NCBI GenBank assembly: GCA_001931875.2
Contig: MSJH02000840.1
Coordinates: 806,001-870,000 of the forward strand
Origin: Byssochlamys sp. IMV 00236
Taxonomy: Eukaryota > Ascomycota > Eurotiomycetes > Eurotiales > Thermoascaceae
Length of the DNA: 64,000 nt
Direction: 5' to 3'
The notes below the pieces were generated by a model. The model was not told the DNA's origin. It made no database searches and saw only the letters and a program-made list of their open reading frames with translations. The position numbers were made by a program, and so were the translations under genes. This document shows, piece by piece, positions 10,859 through 21,700 of the stretch (its first letter is position 1; each line of letters starts with the position of its first letter).

Positions 10859-11357
10859 ATGGAATATGTTAGTTCGTGATACCGACGGTTGGCGTAGGAA
10901 TTTGGTGTGTCAGACTTCAATATGGTTATTGGCCGGCTCATTTCTACCCTCCTGCGATCTTTCTGATGACGAGCAGCAATTCTATAATAATAATCGGTCG
11001 CGATCTCCTACCGAAGAATGTACAGTACGTGATCACATTCTCCTGCACCGCGTAACGCGTCAGCGACGTGAAGGCTTTGGCGTTAGTGGAGTTCGGCGAA
11101 CTATCTGCAAGAGGTTGGCGTATCTTCATGCCAAGGCGCAAACCTTACCCGTATAGGGGATATGCCGATGCCAAAACTGCGTTGCAAAACTCCCTCTATC
11201 TGTATTCAAAGCGCTACTCATGCGATCGAATGCCCTACAGACCTTGTCTTCAGTACAGTACGATGTGAAAGGGCCTGAGATGGGGCAGCTTGCGGAAGCG
11301 GGCTGCAGCTCACGTTTGTCTCCGAGCTCCAATCAAACTAATATTTCTCTATCAAGG
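10859..11357. other. Upstream of the SANT-like gene
   Basis: This probably holds the missing 5' exon or exons of the coiled-coil gene and the 3' flank of the BVMO gene. A minus-strand open frame at 10944-11141 is a possible source, but its junction cannot be decided. Confidence 0.3.
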
Positions 11358-13432
11358 CTATAGATGTATAGCATCTATTTCCGACACCAGCTGTGTGGCA
11401 GCGAAGATTTTTCTGGGAGCCGTTTCCTTAGCACCGTCTTCTTCCCACGATATGTCTGACGCCTGACTTGATGCTGCTCCTGCATCTGGGGAGGACACGA
11501 TGCCTTTCAGCATCTGTTCCCCCAAGCTATCATCTGTCTCACTATCACTGCAAATGTAGCTGCCACGAGCAACTCTTTCCAAAGCCTCCTTTGGTAGGTT
11601 CGGATGTGACTGAATGTAGTAACTGAGATCCTTATCTTTGTCACCAGAGGTCTCTATACTTGCAAGTCCTAGACCCCAGTACTCAAATCGATTCTTCGTG
11701 TACTGCCAATTCCAATCTTCCCAGCGGTCGCTCTGAAGGAACTCTCGATAATGCAGACCACTCCCTGGCCAGACAGCAGTTATTTTTCCCTCTGCGGTCT
11801 TGTACCATGACCGACAAGACCCCGTCCACACCATGTGGCGCATGAAATCTTGCGTATGGGCATTGAAATCAGACTGGACATCAGCGCGGATATCGAAGGA
11901 CGCCACATGTTGAGTGATCGTTTTGCGAAGCACGCGGATAAAATAGTCTGCTGTTGCTTCCAATGAGCCCATAAGACTCCCATTAGCGATTGGCGTGTTG
12001 GGACCCAAGAAGATGAGGTAGTTTGGAAATCCGCTGACAGCCAGTCCGCAGTATGAGGTTGGGTCATCCTTCCACAACTCGCGTAAGTCAATACCATTTC
12101 GGCCGATAATTGGGAAGCGTGGGCGAAAAGATGTGTCGAATCCAGTTGCAGCAACAATGATGTCGACAGCCCTCTCAACTCCATTGCAGTCGCGTATACC
12201 GCTTGGTGTAATTTCTTGGATGGGTGTAAATACGGGCTCAACGTTATCTTTCTGCAGCGCTGCAAGGTAGCGCTCGCCAGGACTTGTGCGTCGACAGCCA
12301 GCTTCAAAAGAAGGGATAAGATTCTGCTGCAAGTGCTCAGAATGGATCAACTCGCGCATATGTGTCTCGAGCTTTGTTCTCCATTGTCTCTGTTCGTTAC
12401 TGCCTTTGAAGAAATTACGATGCATGCCGGTGAAGGATGCCTCCATATCCTTCCGGACGCGCATGTAGTACTCCAGATCATCCCGGAATCGTTCTTTTTC
12501 TGCCTCGGTGTAAGTATGATTCTGTTCACCCTGGAGCTTACTACCAAATGGTCCTGTAATCCAAGATGGCGTGCGAATGTATATGTCAACGTGCGAAGCA
12601 ATTGACTGTATTTCCGGAAGCGTTTGTATAGCGCTTGCGCCAGCGCCCACAATAGCCACTCTTTTGTCCTTGGCATCAATGGTGTCATCCCATGCGGCTG
12701 TATGAGCTAATTTACCCTTGAAGCTATTCAGGTTGTTGAGACTGGGAAATTTGGGATTATTGAGAATTCCTCCCGCGTTCACGAGGACATCGCATTCGAA
12801 TACCCCTTTCCCCTCAACGGAGACTGACCACTGAGAACGATGCTCCTCCCATACCGCACGTTCCACTTTGCTGTTGAATTGGATATAAGCATCAATGCCG
12901 TAATGTGAAACAACAGCTTTCAGGTATGTTTGTATCTCTGACGAAGAGACATAACTGATCTTGTCAGTGAATCTGTAGCCATATCTGGACAGCGACTTAC
13001 ACTTTTGACCAATATGGGTTTGGACAGAAGGTATATTGGTAAATATGACTGGGGACGTCACATGCACACCCTTCAAAGATATCAGTCAAAGGGCAGAAAA
13101 GATCACTAGGTCTCAGTCTGACCTGGATACCGGTTTTCTAGCCATGTGCCCCCTACGTCGTCGTTCTTTTCGAAAATCTGTATGTCAACTCGGTCACTGA
13201 AAGCTTCTCGGAGCTTGTAGGCTAGAGTTGATATCAGTATCCATTTTGTGACTAAAAACAGAGTCTATTATACCCATCAAAATTCCTGATACTCTGAAGT
13301 ATATGTTATGTGATGTTAGTTCATCATCGCTGCAGTCGGGGGTTGATATTCTACTGACCCTGCTCCTATAATGATACATCTCAACGGTTTTTGGGCTTGA
13401 CCAAAGCGTTCAGATGTATACTCCCCTGCCAT
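11358..13432 (-). CDS. Baeyer-Villiger-type flavin monooxygenase
   Basis: Four exons give a class B flavoprotein monooxygenase of about 634 residues that uses FAD and NADPH. The N-terminal Rossmann motif is rebuilt across introns: CIIIGAG, then VSGILM, then AYKLREAF, with FEKNDDVGGTWLENRYPG after it. The Baeyer-Villiger fingerprint FxGxxxHTxxW is present as FKGKLAHTAAWD. The NADPH-binding motif is GAGASAIQ, and the late ATGFDTSF motif is intact. The start at 13432 (MAGEYTSERFG) precedes the first Rossmann strand; donors are GTCAGT, GTATAA and GTCAGA. Such enzymes insert oxygen beside ketones or oxidise N and S atoms; the substrate here is unknown. The gene is divergent from the Rieske oxygenase with a 673-bp shared promoter, suggesting joint control. 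Confidence 0.88.
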
Positions 13433-13656
13433 ATTTGGAAGATATCGCCGAATAATCCTCGTTCTCTCTTTGGTGAGACGAATGTGTGGTATCTGTGAGA
13501 AAGCGAGGGAGTAATCAAAGAGGGAGGGGAAATACGTGATTACACTGGGTTATCGTTGTCAATCCCAAAAGCGGCACCACAGATAATCTCTCCCAGACAT
13601 GACTATCAACTTCATACACTAATCTATCCACCTGCATGGCCGAGTTGTACAGGCAC

Positions 13657-13669
13657 CGGAGCTCCTCCG
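13657..13669. promoter_or_regulatory. CGG-N7-CCG candidate activator site
   Basis: The sequence CGGAGCTCCTCCG is an inverted CGG pair with a seven-base spacer. Its right half abuts the shared motif. This is a plausible binuclear zinc-cluster binding site. Confidence 0.4.
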
Positions 13670-13684
13670 CTCACATGACCGGAG
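13667..13684 (-). promoter_or_regulatory. Shared motif copy 1 (BVMO/Rieske)
   Basis: On the minus strand this reads CTCCGGTCATGTGAGCGG. It lies about 235 bp upstream of the BVMO ATG and about 420 bp from the Rieske ATG. Confidence 0.5.
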
Positions 13685-14105
13685 ATAGATCCAGATACGC
13701 CCGTTGACCCATGACGCGGAAACAACGCAAGACACACCCAGGCATATCAATGTATTCTTATTCGTGAAGTCTATATTGACTATCTTGTTTGACAGCTTGT
13801 GATGAGACCTTGGATATGCGGTCCGTCTCCTCCCGTCGCAGGTACTAACTAAGTACTTAGTAGCTTCATGTGTTCCGGGAACGGGGTTGTCCGAGTTGCG
13901 TCCGGGTGGGGCCGGTGAGAGGATACGGCATCTATATCAGCAGTAATGGATGGGACAATGCATTGTAATGATGTGGTAGCTACGGCTATAGTCACCCGGA
14001 TATTTCAATCTCATCGTTTTTATCTATAGTGGCCTTAGTCCTCTCTTCCTGAACAAATTCTCTCTCCAGCTAACCTCTAATCACGTTTATTCTCATCTTT
14101 ATATC

Positions 14106-15424
14106 ATGGTCTCCACGGTAAAATCATTCTTTGGCTATGGAGGGCTTAATATAGGAGAGAAAAGCTCTCCTATAACCCCAGAATCAAGTGATGCACAACT
14201 GAGAGCTCTGCCAGCCTCTTGGTACCGCTCTCCGCAGATGTATGAGCTGGAGAGACGCGCCATATTTTCCAAGAAATGGTTGTTCATCACGCATAAATTG
14301 AGATTCACCAAGCCGGGAGATTTCCTTCGATTTGAAGAAGCAGGCTTTTCTTTTGTCCTCTGTCTTGATCGCGATGGCAACCTGAATGGTTTCCACAACG
14401 TCTGTCGCCATCGGGCGTATCCAGTCGTGACTGAAGACCAAGGGAACGCTAGAATCTTTGCTTGCAAGTACCACGGCTGGTCATATGGGATAAATGGAAA
14501 GCTTGCGAAAGCGCCTCGATTTGAAGACGTCCCAGGCTTCCAAAGGGAGAACCACGGACTGTTGCCAATCCATGTTCACGTCGATGCTTGTGGTTTCGTC
14601 TGGGTGAACCTAGACGCATCATCAACACCGACTGTTGCATGGAATGATGATTTTCTTGGGGTGGATAGACAAGAGAGGTTCCGAAATTTTGATTTCAGCC
14701 AGTACAGATTCGATCACACGTGGGAGATGAAAGGCGACTATAACTGGAAAACCCTCGCCGACAATTACAATGAGTGCTACCATTGCACAGTTGCACATCC
14801 AGATGTTGCGAATATAGCGGATCTCTCGTACTATTATGTCGAACCCAAAGGCGGGCATATCCAGCACTTCTCCAGACCGAAAGCTGGTATTAAAGAGTCC
14901 GAGGATGTCAAGGTTGCCAGCACCTATTATTTCCCAAATTCCTGCATGACTGTTTCGTAAGTAGATGAGGTAGATCATGTTTGTGTTATGTGCACTGACA
15001 ATTATACAGACCGCATTTCTTCTATCTCATGCGATGTGTTCCCACGTCAGTGACAACTGTTTCGATGGAGTATGAAGTGTATCGTCATAAGGACGCTACT
15101 GATGAAGAATTCGAGCACGTCGATTCATTCTTCAAGCGCGTGCTGAATGAAGATAAAATCTTGTGCAACAACACACAGAGAAATTTGAAGGCAGGGGTTT
15201 TCGTTAACGGGCAGCTTCATCCTGAATTAGAAAAGGGTCCTCTATATTTTCAGAGCGTCGTTCGGAAAGTTGTGAAAGAGCATCGGGAACAGGAGGCAGT
15301 AGAGAACCGGGAAATCTGGCCGGCTAGTCAACCCTTGGCAGGACTGCAAGCTACTGATGAAGATATCGCGTTTTGCTCCGGCCTTGCTTGTGAGCCAGAG
15401 AAAGCTGCGCAGCTGGCCTGGTAG
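14106..15424 (+). CDS. Rieske non-haem iron oxygenase, choline-monooxygenase-like
   Basis: Two exons (14106-14956 and 15010-15424) encode 421 residues. The Rieske [2Fe-2S] ligands are C100, H102, C120 and H123 (CRHRAYPV and CKYHGWSYG). The catalytic iron site is NYNECYHCTVAHPD, with candidate ligands H226 and H231. This is the alpha-subunit architecture of the choline monooxygenase / glycine betaine or carnitine oxygenase group, which hydroxylates or demethylates quaternary amines. No reductase partner is encoded nearby, so electrons must come from elsewhere. The intron (GTAAGT..ACAG) is phase 2 and restores a TCA codon in SPHFFYLMRC. The link to quaternary amines is supported only by family resemblance and by the sarcosine-oxidase-like gene 7 kb away. 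An aromatic substrate is also possible. Confidence 0.88.
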
Positions 15425-15944
15425 CCACGAAGTCGAATAATAAAATCTGTTGTGCTTGGTAACATATCGACCGTCAAGGACTTTTAATCACATTTATAAC
15501 TGGTTTCTCATAGCCTGGAGATGTAGGTATAATAGCGAAGAGTACAAAATTCCATCGATCAAGCAGCATGCAGAATAGGTGTAGATGCAGCTGTAGTGTT
15601 GACTACTGGTAAGTTAGGTAATTCTCCGGTAAATACCGTATCTGAGCCGACGATGCCGTATCGTAAGTGAGCGGCCCAGCAAGTCCACCGTTCCAAGGTC
15701 GCCAACCTCCGCATGCACTTCCTCTGTCAGATTGCCTCCTCTAAAAATGTCCTGTACAAGCAGTACAGCTTCGAGCTTGATTTTATCAATAATCCGTTGA
15801 TTCAACTCGCTATGGCTCGCCTCAAGTTGATTACGTGAACCGCATTGACAGGCGATCCTAAGGTAGTACCTACCAACCCCGCCCGCCAACCTACAACGCG
15901 ATAACAAGATAGTGTTGATTAGAGAAGGATCATGATCGGCCATC
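15425..15944. promoter_or_regulatory. Promoter region of the Zn2Cys6 regulator
   Basis: No gene is supported here; an antisense frame at 15614-15982 overlaps the regulator's first exon and has no domain. At 15627-15638 lies CGGTAAATACCG, a perfect palindrome with CGG and CCG six bases apart, about 300 bp ahead of the ATG. This is a candidate site for zinc-cluster autoregulation. Confidence 0.4.
15627..15638. promoter_or_regulatory. CGG-N6-CCG palindrome before the regulator
   Basis: CGGTAAATACCG is a perfect 12-bp palindrome, consistent with a zinc-cluster dimer site. Confidence 0.35.
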
Positions 15945-18389
15945 ATGTCATTATCAAATAGATCCCGCGTAGCCAAACGCATGCACCAGGCCTGTGAGAA
16001 TTGCAGGTGAGAAGATTAAATATATCTGCAGCCATGGATGTCCACTAATCCATACAGGAGGAAGAAGACGCGGTGTCCAGGGGAACGACCATCTTGCTCA
16101 ACCTGCACAAGACTGTATCAAGTTTGCAATTATGCAGGCACCAGCTCTCAATCTGACCAGCGGCAACCGTTGGGTGGCCAGCTAGACATGGTATGTCTGC
16201 TAATGTCATCTAAAGAACGAACTGACTCGGACAAGGAAGGGCGGCTGGCACAGCTGGAGGAAAAGATGCAGCTCATGTTAGAGAGAGCAATGTATGTGAA
16301 CTATAACTCTATCTATATTGAACATATAGGTAACCATAATACAGCCCACAGCCTTCGGTTCGAGGTAGAACACCTCAATCAAACACAAGGAGATCGTTCA
16401 GTCATCAGACAACACCGGAATCACCAGCGCACCAAATGCCTGGAACTGCGGCATCATCAAAGTAAGATATCTCTCAATAAGATATTTATCGAAGACTCAT
16501 GACTGTAGTTCCGATTCGTTACCCCCAAGAGACGTTGTCTTTGACGTGGTGCAACAATACTTTACATACTGTCATCGACAACCGCTATGGCTCTTCGACG
16601 ATAATGATATCCCATCTCTTGTCAACTGCACCGAAGAGCTTATATTTTCGTTACTGGCACTTGCGGCTCGATACTCAAATCATGCATACTTTGATGGACA
16701 GTCTCAGGTATTCGCTCATAAATACGGCGAGATCGCGAGAGGCCTTATCATGTTCAGGATTGCCCAGGGTACAGTCAAACTTACAACCATCCAGAGCCTC
16801 TGTCTGCTTGCTCTAGCTAATTTTGTTGGTGAGTTATTTTGGCGAAACTCGGCACGGAAAGTGCTGACAGTTTACAGCGTTGGACACGCATCTGGCGTGG
16901 CTTCATATCGACCTCGTTAACTCTCTGATTCGAAACTCGAATATGGACATCGAGACAAATCAAGAAGATGCTCAATCCATACTCGAATCTAAGAGACGAG
17001 TGTACTACAGCATCCACCTGTTGAACCAACTCTACTCACGAAGGTCTATGGCCTTGAATATGTTGGAGGACATAAACAAACCGAAGTACGTTGGATCGAA
17101 ACAAGATCCGTTCTACGAATCCAGTAAACCTCCACCCTTGACACCCAGAGAGACATTAGGTGAACACGAATCTCAACGGGGAGGGATATGGACATATATG
17201 GTTCAGCAGTCATCATTATGGAAGGAGGTACGGGATTACGTCGCACGCTGTGCTGATGGCAACTTGAAGCCCCCTTGGTCGCCAGATTCAGGTTACGCCG
17301 TTATTGGAGCTCATCTAATGGACCTTGAGACGAATTTTCCGACACATTATCGATACGACGCGGCTCGCTTCTCTGAGCGTTCTCGAGATGAACTCCATCG
17401 CAACCGGGAATTCTGGAGTCCGTGGCTGTACTTGCAATTCGCATATCATGCCATTCATAGCGTCCTAAACCATCCCTTCTTATATTCGGCACGCCCGCAT
17501 CAATCTATCCAGCTTGCAGTACCCAATACCTTCTGGAAGACGTCTTCAGAGCTGGCCCTGCTTCATTCGACGTGGATTGTCCGATTGATTGAAATGGTAA
17601 CTGAAAAGGAATACCCAGTGTCCGATCCATTCATTGCACATACTGCTGCGGTTTCGGCAACTATACACCTTTATTACTGTCGTGCAGCCGATAGCCGTGT
17701 CCGGACCTCGGCACAGACAAAGTTATCAAAGTGCATGACATTTATAAGCGACTTGGGCATTGTCTGGCCACTCTGCCATTCGATGGTTCGTATACCACAC
17801 AACCCTCTAGACCTGACAAAACTGATACAAGATATAGTATGAACGCTTAGACACCCTTATTCAATCAGCGTTAGGTTCCGGCGGGCAGTCTGCAGCACAC
17901 GATGCTAGCTGTAGGACTGTGTCGATCAAGACAGCATTGATGTGGGATATTCTTGATTATACATGCCCTCATAGAGGCTCTCACAGACCTGGCAGGGGAC
18001 TTTTCGATCCATCACTTGTACAAGACCAGAATAACGAATCTGACGATGAACAAACTGTCGAGACACAGATATTCCATCGACCTACAGCCGAGGCTGACAC
18101 TTCCAATGGGGGACAAGAGCTGCCCCCTTATTCTGATCGCGCCATGTCCCGAAACCGTGCTCGGGCAAATCACACAAGCAGTAACTCAGAAAACACGGAA
18201 GATAGACTATCTAGACAGCCGTCAGTAGCCCAACATCCGTCGCAGCTTCATCAGTCGGATATTGCAAGCTGGCAAGGACCGGCATTCTTGGGGAATGTCT
18301 CGATCATGGATATCACACATGACCCTTTCTTCCCGCTACAGGATCACTCTAGTCCGTATCTAGGGTTTTGGGACACAGGAAATTTATAG
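15945..18389 (+). CDS. Zn2Cys6 transcription factor of the oxygenase block
   Basis: The gene has about seven exons. The start at 15945 gives MSLSNRSRVAKRMHQACENC; an intron then splits the zinc cluster, which continues RRKKTRCPGERPSCSTCTRL and ends with C in YQVCNYA. All six cysteines are present with the normal spacing. A short coiled segment (GRLAQLEEKMQLMLERAM) follows, then the fungal-specific regulatory domain (YCHRQPLWLFDDND, LLALAARYSNHAYF, WLHIDLVNSL, RRVYYSIHLLNQLYSRR). A poorly conserved Ser/Asn-rich tail ends DTGNL. Donors include GTGAGA, GTATGT, GTATGT, GTAAGA, GTGAGT and a weaker GTTCGT. Position beside the BVMO/Rieske pair suggests it is their activator. The stop lies only 50 bp from the convergent cupin gene. 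The C-terminal intron is the least certain. Confidence 0.85.
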
Positions 18390-18439
18390 TACCAGGCAGA
18401 TAGAATATATGCACTAATAACTATCCATATTACGAATTT

Positions 18440-19122
18440 TCATGAAGACTTCCACAAGGTCACCAGTGCACCATCCTTCCCTAACACAGGATCATGGTTC
18501 GGTATGGGGACCGAAGATATTTCATTTCGAAGACCCTCTACATCGAGTGGATCCTTTCCAAGCTCATTGCGCCAACGCGGGCACTCCTGCGATAGTCAAT
18601 CAGTCGCGATGTACAGTACATGAAAGGTAAGCAGTGCCCTCGAGCCATAGTCGTTACGAACCTTGGGGTAAACGCCGATGTACCGATAATCCTTGGTGCT
18701 CTGAAGACAACAATGCGCAGTTCCCGCCGGCAGGACGATTACATCTCCAGCATAGACGTCGACCTCAAGACCTCCATCTTCATCGCTCTGTCCGCAGCCT
18801 AAAAGAAGTCTGGATTCACCCTGAAATACACCTATCGTGTCCCATCATAAGCAAGCATTCGACACCATTGTACATACATACAAAAACAGACAGACAGACA
18901 GACAGACATACCATAACACTCATGTGTATTCGGATGGAAATGTCTCACAGGGATATGGCCCCATACCCCGCGTTTCTCCCACTCATTCGCCTCTAGGAAC
19001 TCTGTTGTTTTCTCCTCCGATAAGGGCAACGGTAACGCATCGCGGTAAATGAGGACCGGGAATGAACTATTCAATGCATACTTGTTTGGCGGGATGACGT
19101 GTTGTTCTGGAATCAACCCCAT
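18440..19122 (-). CDS. Single-domain cupin protein
   Basis: Three exons encode about 175 residues. Cupin motif 1 is HFHPNTHECYGVFQG, matching HxHx4Ex6G and split by the first intron. Motif 2 is GDVIVLPAGTAHCCLQ, matching Gx5PxGx2H. The metal ligands expected from the fold (two His and Glu in motif 1, His in motif 2) are therefore present. The N-terminus MGLIPEQHVIPPNKYALNSS and tail ending LVTLWKSS resemble the YjlB-type small cupins of bacteria and fungi, whose reaction is unknown. The first intron donor GTATGT runs straight into a (GTCT)n tract. The second intron starts GTTCGT. The gene is convergent with the regulator and carries the shared promoter motif about 360 bp upstream. A dioxygenase or isomerase role is possible but not shown. 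Confidence 0.85.
18887..18908. repeat. (CAGA)n microsatellite at a splice donor
   Basis: About five and a half CAGA units (GTCT on the coding strand) sit within ten bases of the 5' splice site of the first cupin intron. Slippage here would change intron length but not coding sequence. Confidence 0.8.
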
Positions 19123-20128
19123 GATGGAGTGGTTGGTTATACGTTGTTTTTTTACGACCCTAAATTCTGCAATCGCAATGCATGGATCACGATAATAATA
19201 AATAGCTAGATGCGATACAATCTGGTCTGTTGATGCGGGGGTCGACGCTGATCCACCGGGTACGAATCCCAGATTAGGAAAGCGTATCCTAATGAGTTAG
19301 AGACCGGTCCAGGAGGATTCGAGACTCAACTGATGCTCCACAAGATATATGTATATGACGTGTCTTTAGGGTAACTGCTCGTGTGACTCAAAGGAAGGTC
19401 TCGATATTCGAGATCGTGGAGTATTTTGAGTGTTGAGTGTTTCTTATCAAGCATCTTGCAGCGGAGATTGTCCCGGAGGCCGGTCACATGAGCGCAGGTC
19501 TCGGGACACGGACTGCGTGAATACATATCCAATCATTGTATTGAGAACTAGAGAGCGTTGATAGTTATGGTGATTGGTTCGATGTATGATCTCTTGTTCG
19601 GGGTGAAGTTGACTTATTGTTCTATCTGAAGGGCTTAAACTGAAGATGTTCAGATGTTAAGCAGCTTGTATTTCTAACGAGGGAAAGCTTAAATAAAGCT
19701 TTATCTACATCGCTACTTACATGCTCTAGAAAACTCACTATCCGGAATCAGATATCTGCGTGCTGTTCCATAACCTTAGTGTAATAAAGTTTTAATCATA
19801 TCAGGACCCAAGATAAATAAACAAGGACAGGGGCAGTTCTCGATATTTATATCTGAGAGCCCACCTGACGTTAGGAGGCAATTAAAAGCTCAAACCTGGT
19901 AGGATATTGACATGGGAGGTGCGGCTATGTAAACGTATTCTAGACTGCTCATCTAATAGCACTGATAACAGAAATAACAAATCATAATCTGATTATTCAA
20001 TATCTGCTCTATCTTGGGAGACGCCATAGTGGTGGGAATCACCCATTGAATGGCGACTAGATATATCCAAGATATGTCAAACCACCCACTATACCTGCTG
20101 CTGCCTGCGTACGGCGAGGATATTGTCT
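19123..20128. other. Cupin upstream region
   Basis: This 1-kb AT-rich stretch holds the cupin promoter, including one shared motif copy at 19480-19495. A tRNA B-box-like string near 19258 has no cloverleaf around it. I see no gene. Confidence 0.4.
19480..19495 (+). promoter_or_regulatory. Shared motif copy 2 (cupin)
   Basis: The sequence is CCGGTCACATGAGCGC, about 360 bp upstream of the cupin ATG at 19122. Confidence 0.5.
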
Positions 20129-20890
20129 CTATTCATGGTCCTTGAGACTTTTCAAGAACGTAATAACTGGTTCATTGTTTGCGTAAGTAGCGATACTTAA
20201 TGCAGTCTTACGGTACGGATCCTGTATCCAAGGATCGCCCCCTTTCTCCACTAGGAATCTTACACATTCCAAAGAGCCCTGTAAAGCGGCGAAATGGAGC
20301 GGTGTCCCAAGTCCAGCCCTGTAGTTATGTGCGAAATCTCGAGGCGAATTTTCATCGAGAAGCTTGTTGATAATGGTCGCATTGAAATTCGGGTTCTTGT
20401 CATATATATATTTCAGGACTTCAAGGTTGTCTGGATGTGATCTCAACGAAGCATAATGCAGCAGTTGTCCATGCTCAATTGATCCACCGTGTTGGAAGAG
20501 GAGTTGAATTACTTCAAACGACGCGTGTTGAACAGCACAGGACAGTGGAGTGTAATCTCGGATGGGGCATCTTTTGTCTGGACTGGCGCCACGGTCCAAA
20601 AACCATCTCAGCAGCTTGATGTCGTCGAATGTATACCTGTATTTCATTAGATCCGCCAAGCTGCAAATCGAGAGAGTTGCTGCTTACACAAGGCACGAGG
20701 GCGTTAGACTATCGACGTGTGTATCGATATCCCAACCGCGCTGAATGAAATCGTCAACGATCTTGTAACGTTTCATTCGTGTAGCAAGGGCAAAGTGGTT
20801 CATGCTCATGGGGACATCGCGATCAAGCAATTCGATGGCGTCATCATCTCTGCCATCGGTGATTGAGTTATAAAGATCCTCCATTTGCAC
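20129..20890 (-). CDS. Ankyrin-repeat protein
   Basis: Two exons encode about 240 residues. Exon 1 starts MQMEDLYNSITDGRDDDAIE. A short intron (GTAAGC..TTTGCAG) then joins TPSCLV to LADLMKYRYTFDDIKLL. Ankyrin-type helices recur: LLRWFLDRGASPD, YTPLSCAVQHASFEVIQLLFQHGG, GTPLHFAALQGSLECVRFLVEKGGDPW and KTALSIATYANNEPVITFL. No other domain, signal peptide or membrane segment is seen, so it is probably a small cytosolic or nuclear binding protein. Partners are unknown. It lies inside the accessory block and has a copy of the shared motif about 150 bp upstream, which is the only reason to link it with the metabolic genes. Ankyrin genes are abundant and variable in Aspergillus, so it could equally be a bystander. 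Confidence 0.8.
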
Positions 20891-21700
20891 TGAAAGTAGT
20901 AGAATTTGGATGTATCTGGATAAAGTTCGAGAGCTTGGGAACGGCTGGCGGTTGTACGCTCAGCAGCTTCTACCATCGACTCATATCCAGGAAGTGATCA
21001 AGGCGATCAGCTAAGTAAGTACTTCAACCGTGTTAGTTCGGTCACATGAGACCTGGAGATCACAAATTGACGAGCAAAGCCTCAGTGCCCATTTTCCAGA
21101 TCCTTTTAGATTAGGATCCAGTTCCACTTCGGATGTCCTGGGCGCTACTATTATCATTTTCCCGACTGTAGCTTCAACCATACTCTCCGATTAAGCCACT
21201 GTTCGTAGTTCGGGCAAGCCACTGGGCACAATAAGATGACAGGGCTTGTGAGGGTGAAAAACGGACACTATCATAGATTGCGGAACCAGAAAAGTGAAAA
21301 GTCACATAGGCGCAGCGCGCTTAAGTCCATATCCAGTTGTTGTGGACCTTTCGATTGACCAGAGATGCTGCAGTCAGTTTCCGATAGTTGAATCCACAGC
21401 ATGACCTTGCACCGTCAGTGTGTGTTCTTAGTCCACAGGCAGGTCAGAAACAGGGGCTTAAAATTTCACTACAGGTTAGAATCGGACAACTGTCTGCTAC
21501 TAAGTGATACTGTACTACAATAGAAGACTACCTACTCAAAAAGCGAGTGAAGGATCTAGTCAGGACCTCACAATTGAAGAAGAAATAATAGAAGATGTCT
21601 ATATTGAATGAGAAGGTTTGGTTGTTGTACTGATCCCCACGCTTAGGCGTCTTGGAAAGTATATATCTTCTCTCATACATGCCCACTAGATGTGCATTCT
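20891..21700. other. Ankyrin upstream and oxidase downstream region
   Basis: No gene is supported. It contains shared motif copy 3 at 21039-21050. Confidence 0.4.
21039..21050 (+). promoter_or_regulatory. Shared motif copy 3 (ankyrin)
   Basis: The sequence is CGGTCACATGAG, about 150 bp upstream of the ankyrin ATG. The left flank is T rather than C. Confidence 0.45.

Larger units (their letters stand above)
13433..14105. promoter_or_regulatory. Shared BVMO/Rieske divergent promoter
   Basis: This 673-bp region separates two divergent oxygenase genes and carries no gene. It contains a CGG-N7-CCG inverted repeat (13657-13669), directly followed by a copy of the CCGGTCATGTGAGCGG-type motif (13667-13684). 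Several further CCGG/TCCGGG steps lie near 13875-13920. These are typical contact triplets for Zn2Cys6 activators such as the one encoded at 15945-18389. Confidence 0.55.

Noticed and set aside
15614..15982. A 122-residue minus-strand open frame
   Set aside because: It overlaps the regulator's promoter and first coding exon; no domain.
19230..19290. tRNA-like B box (GGTACGAATCCC)
   Set aside because: No A box or cloverleaf can be folded around it.
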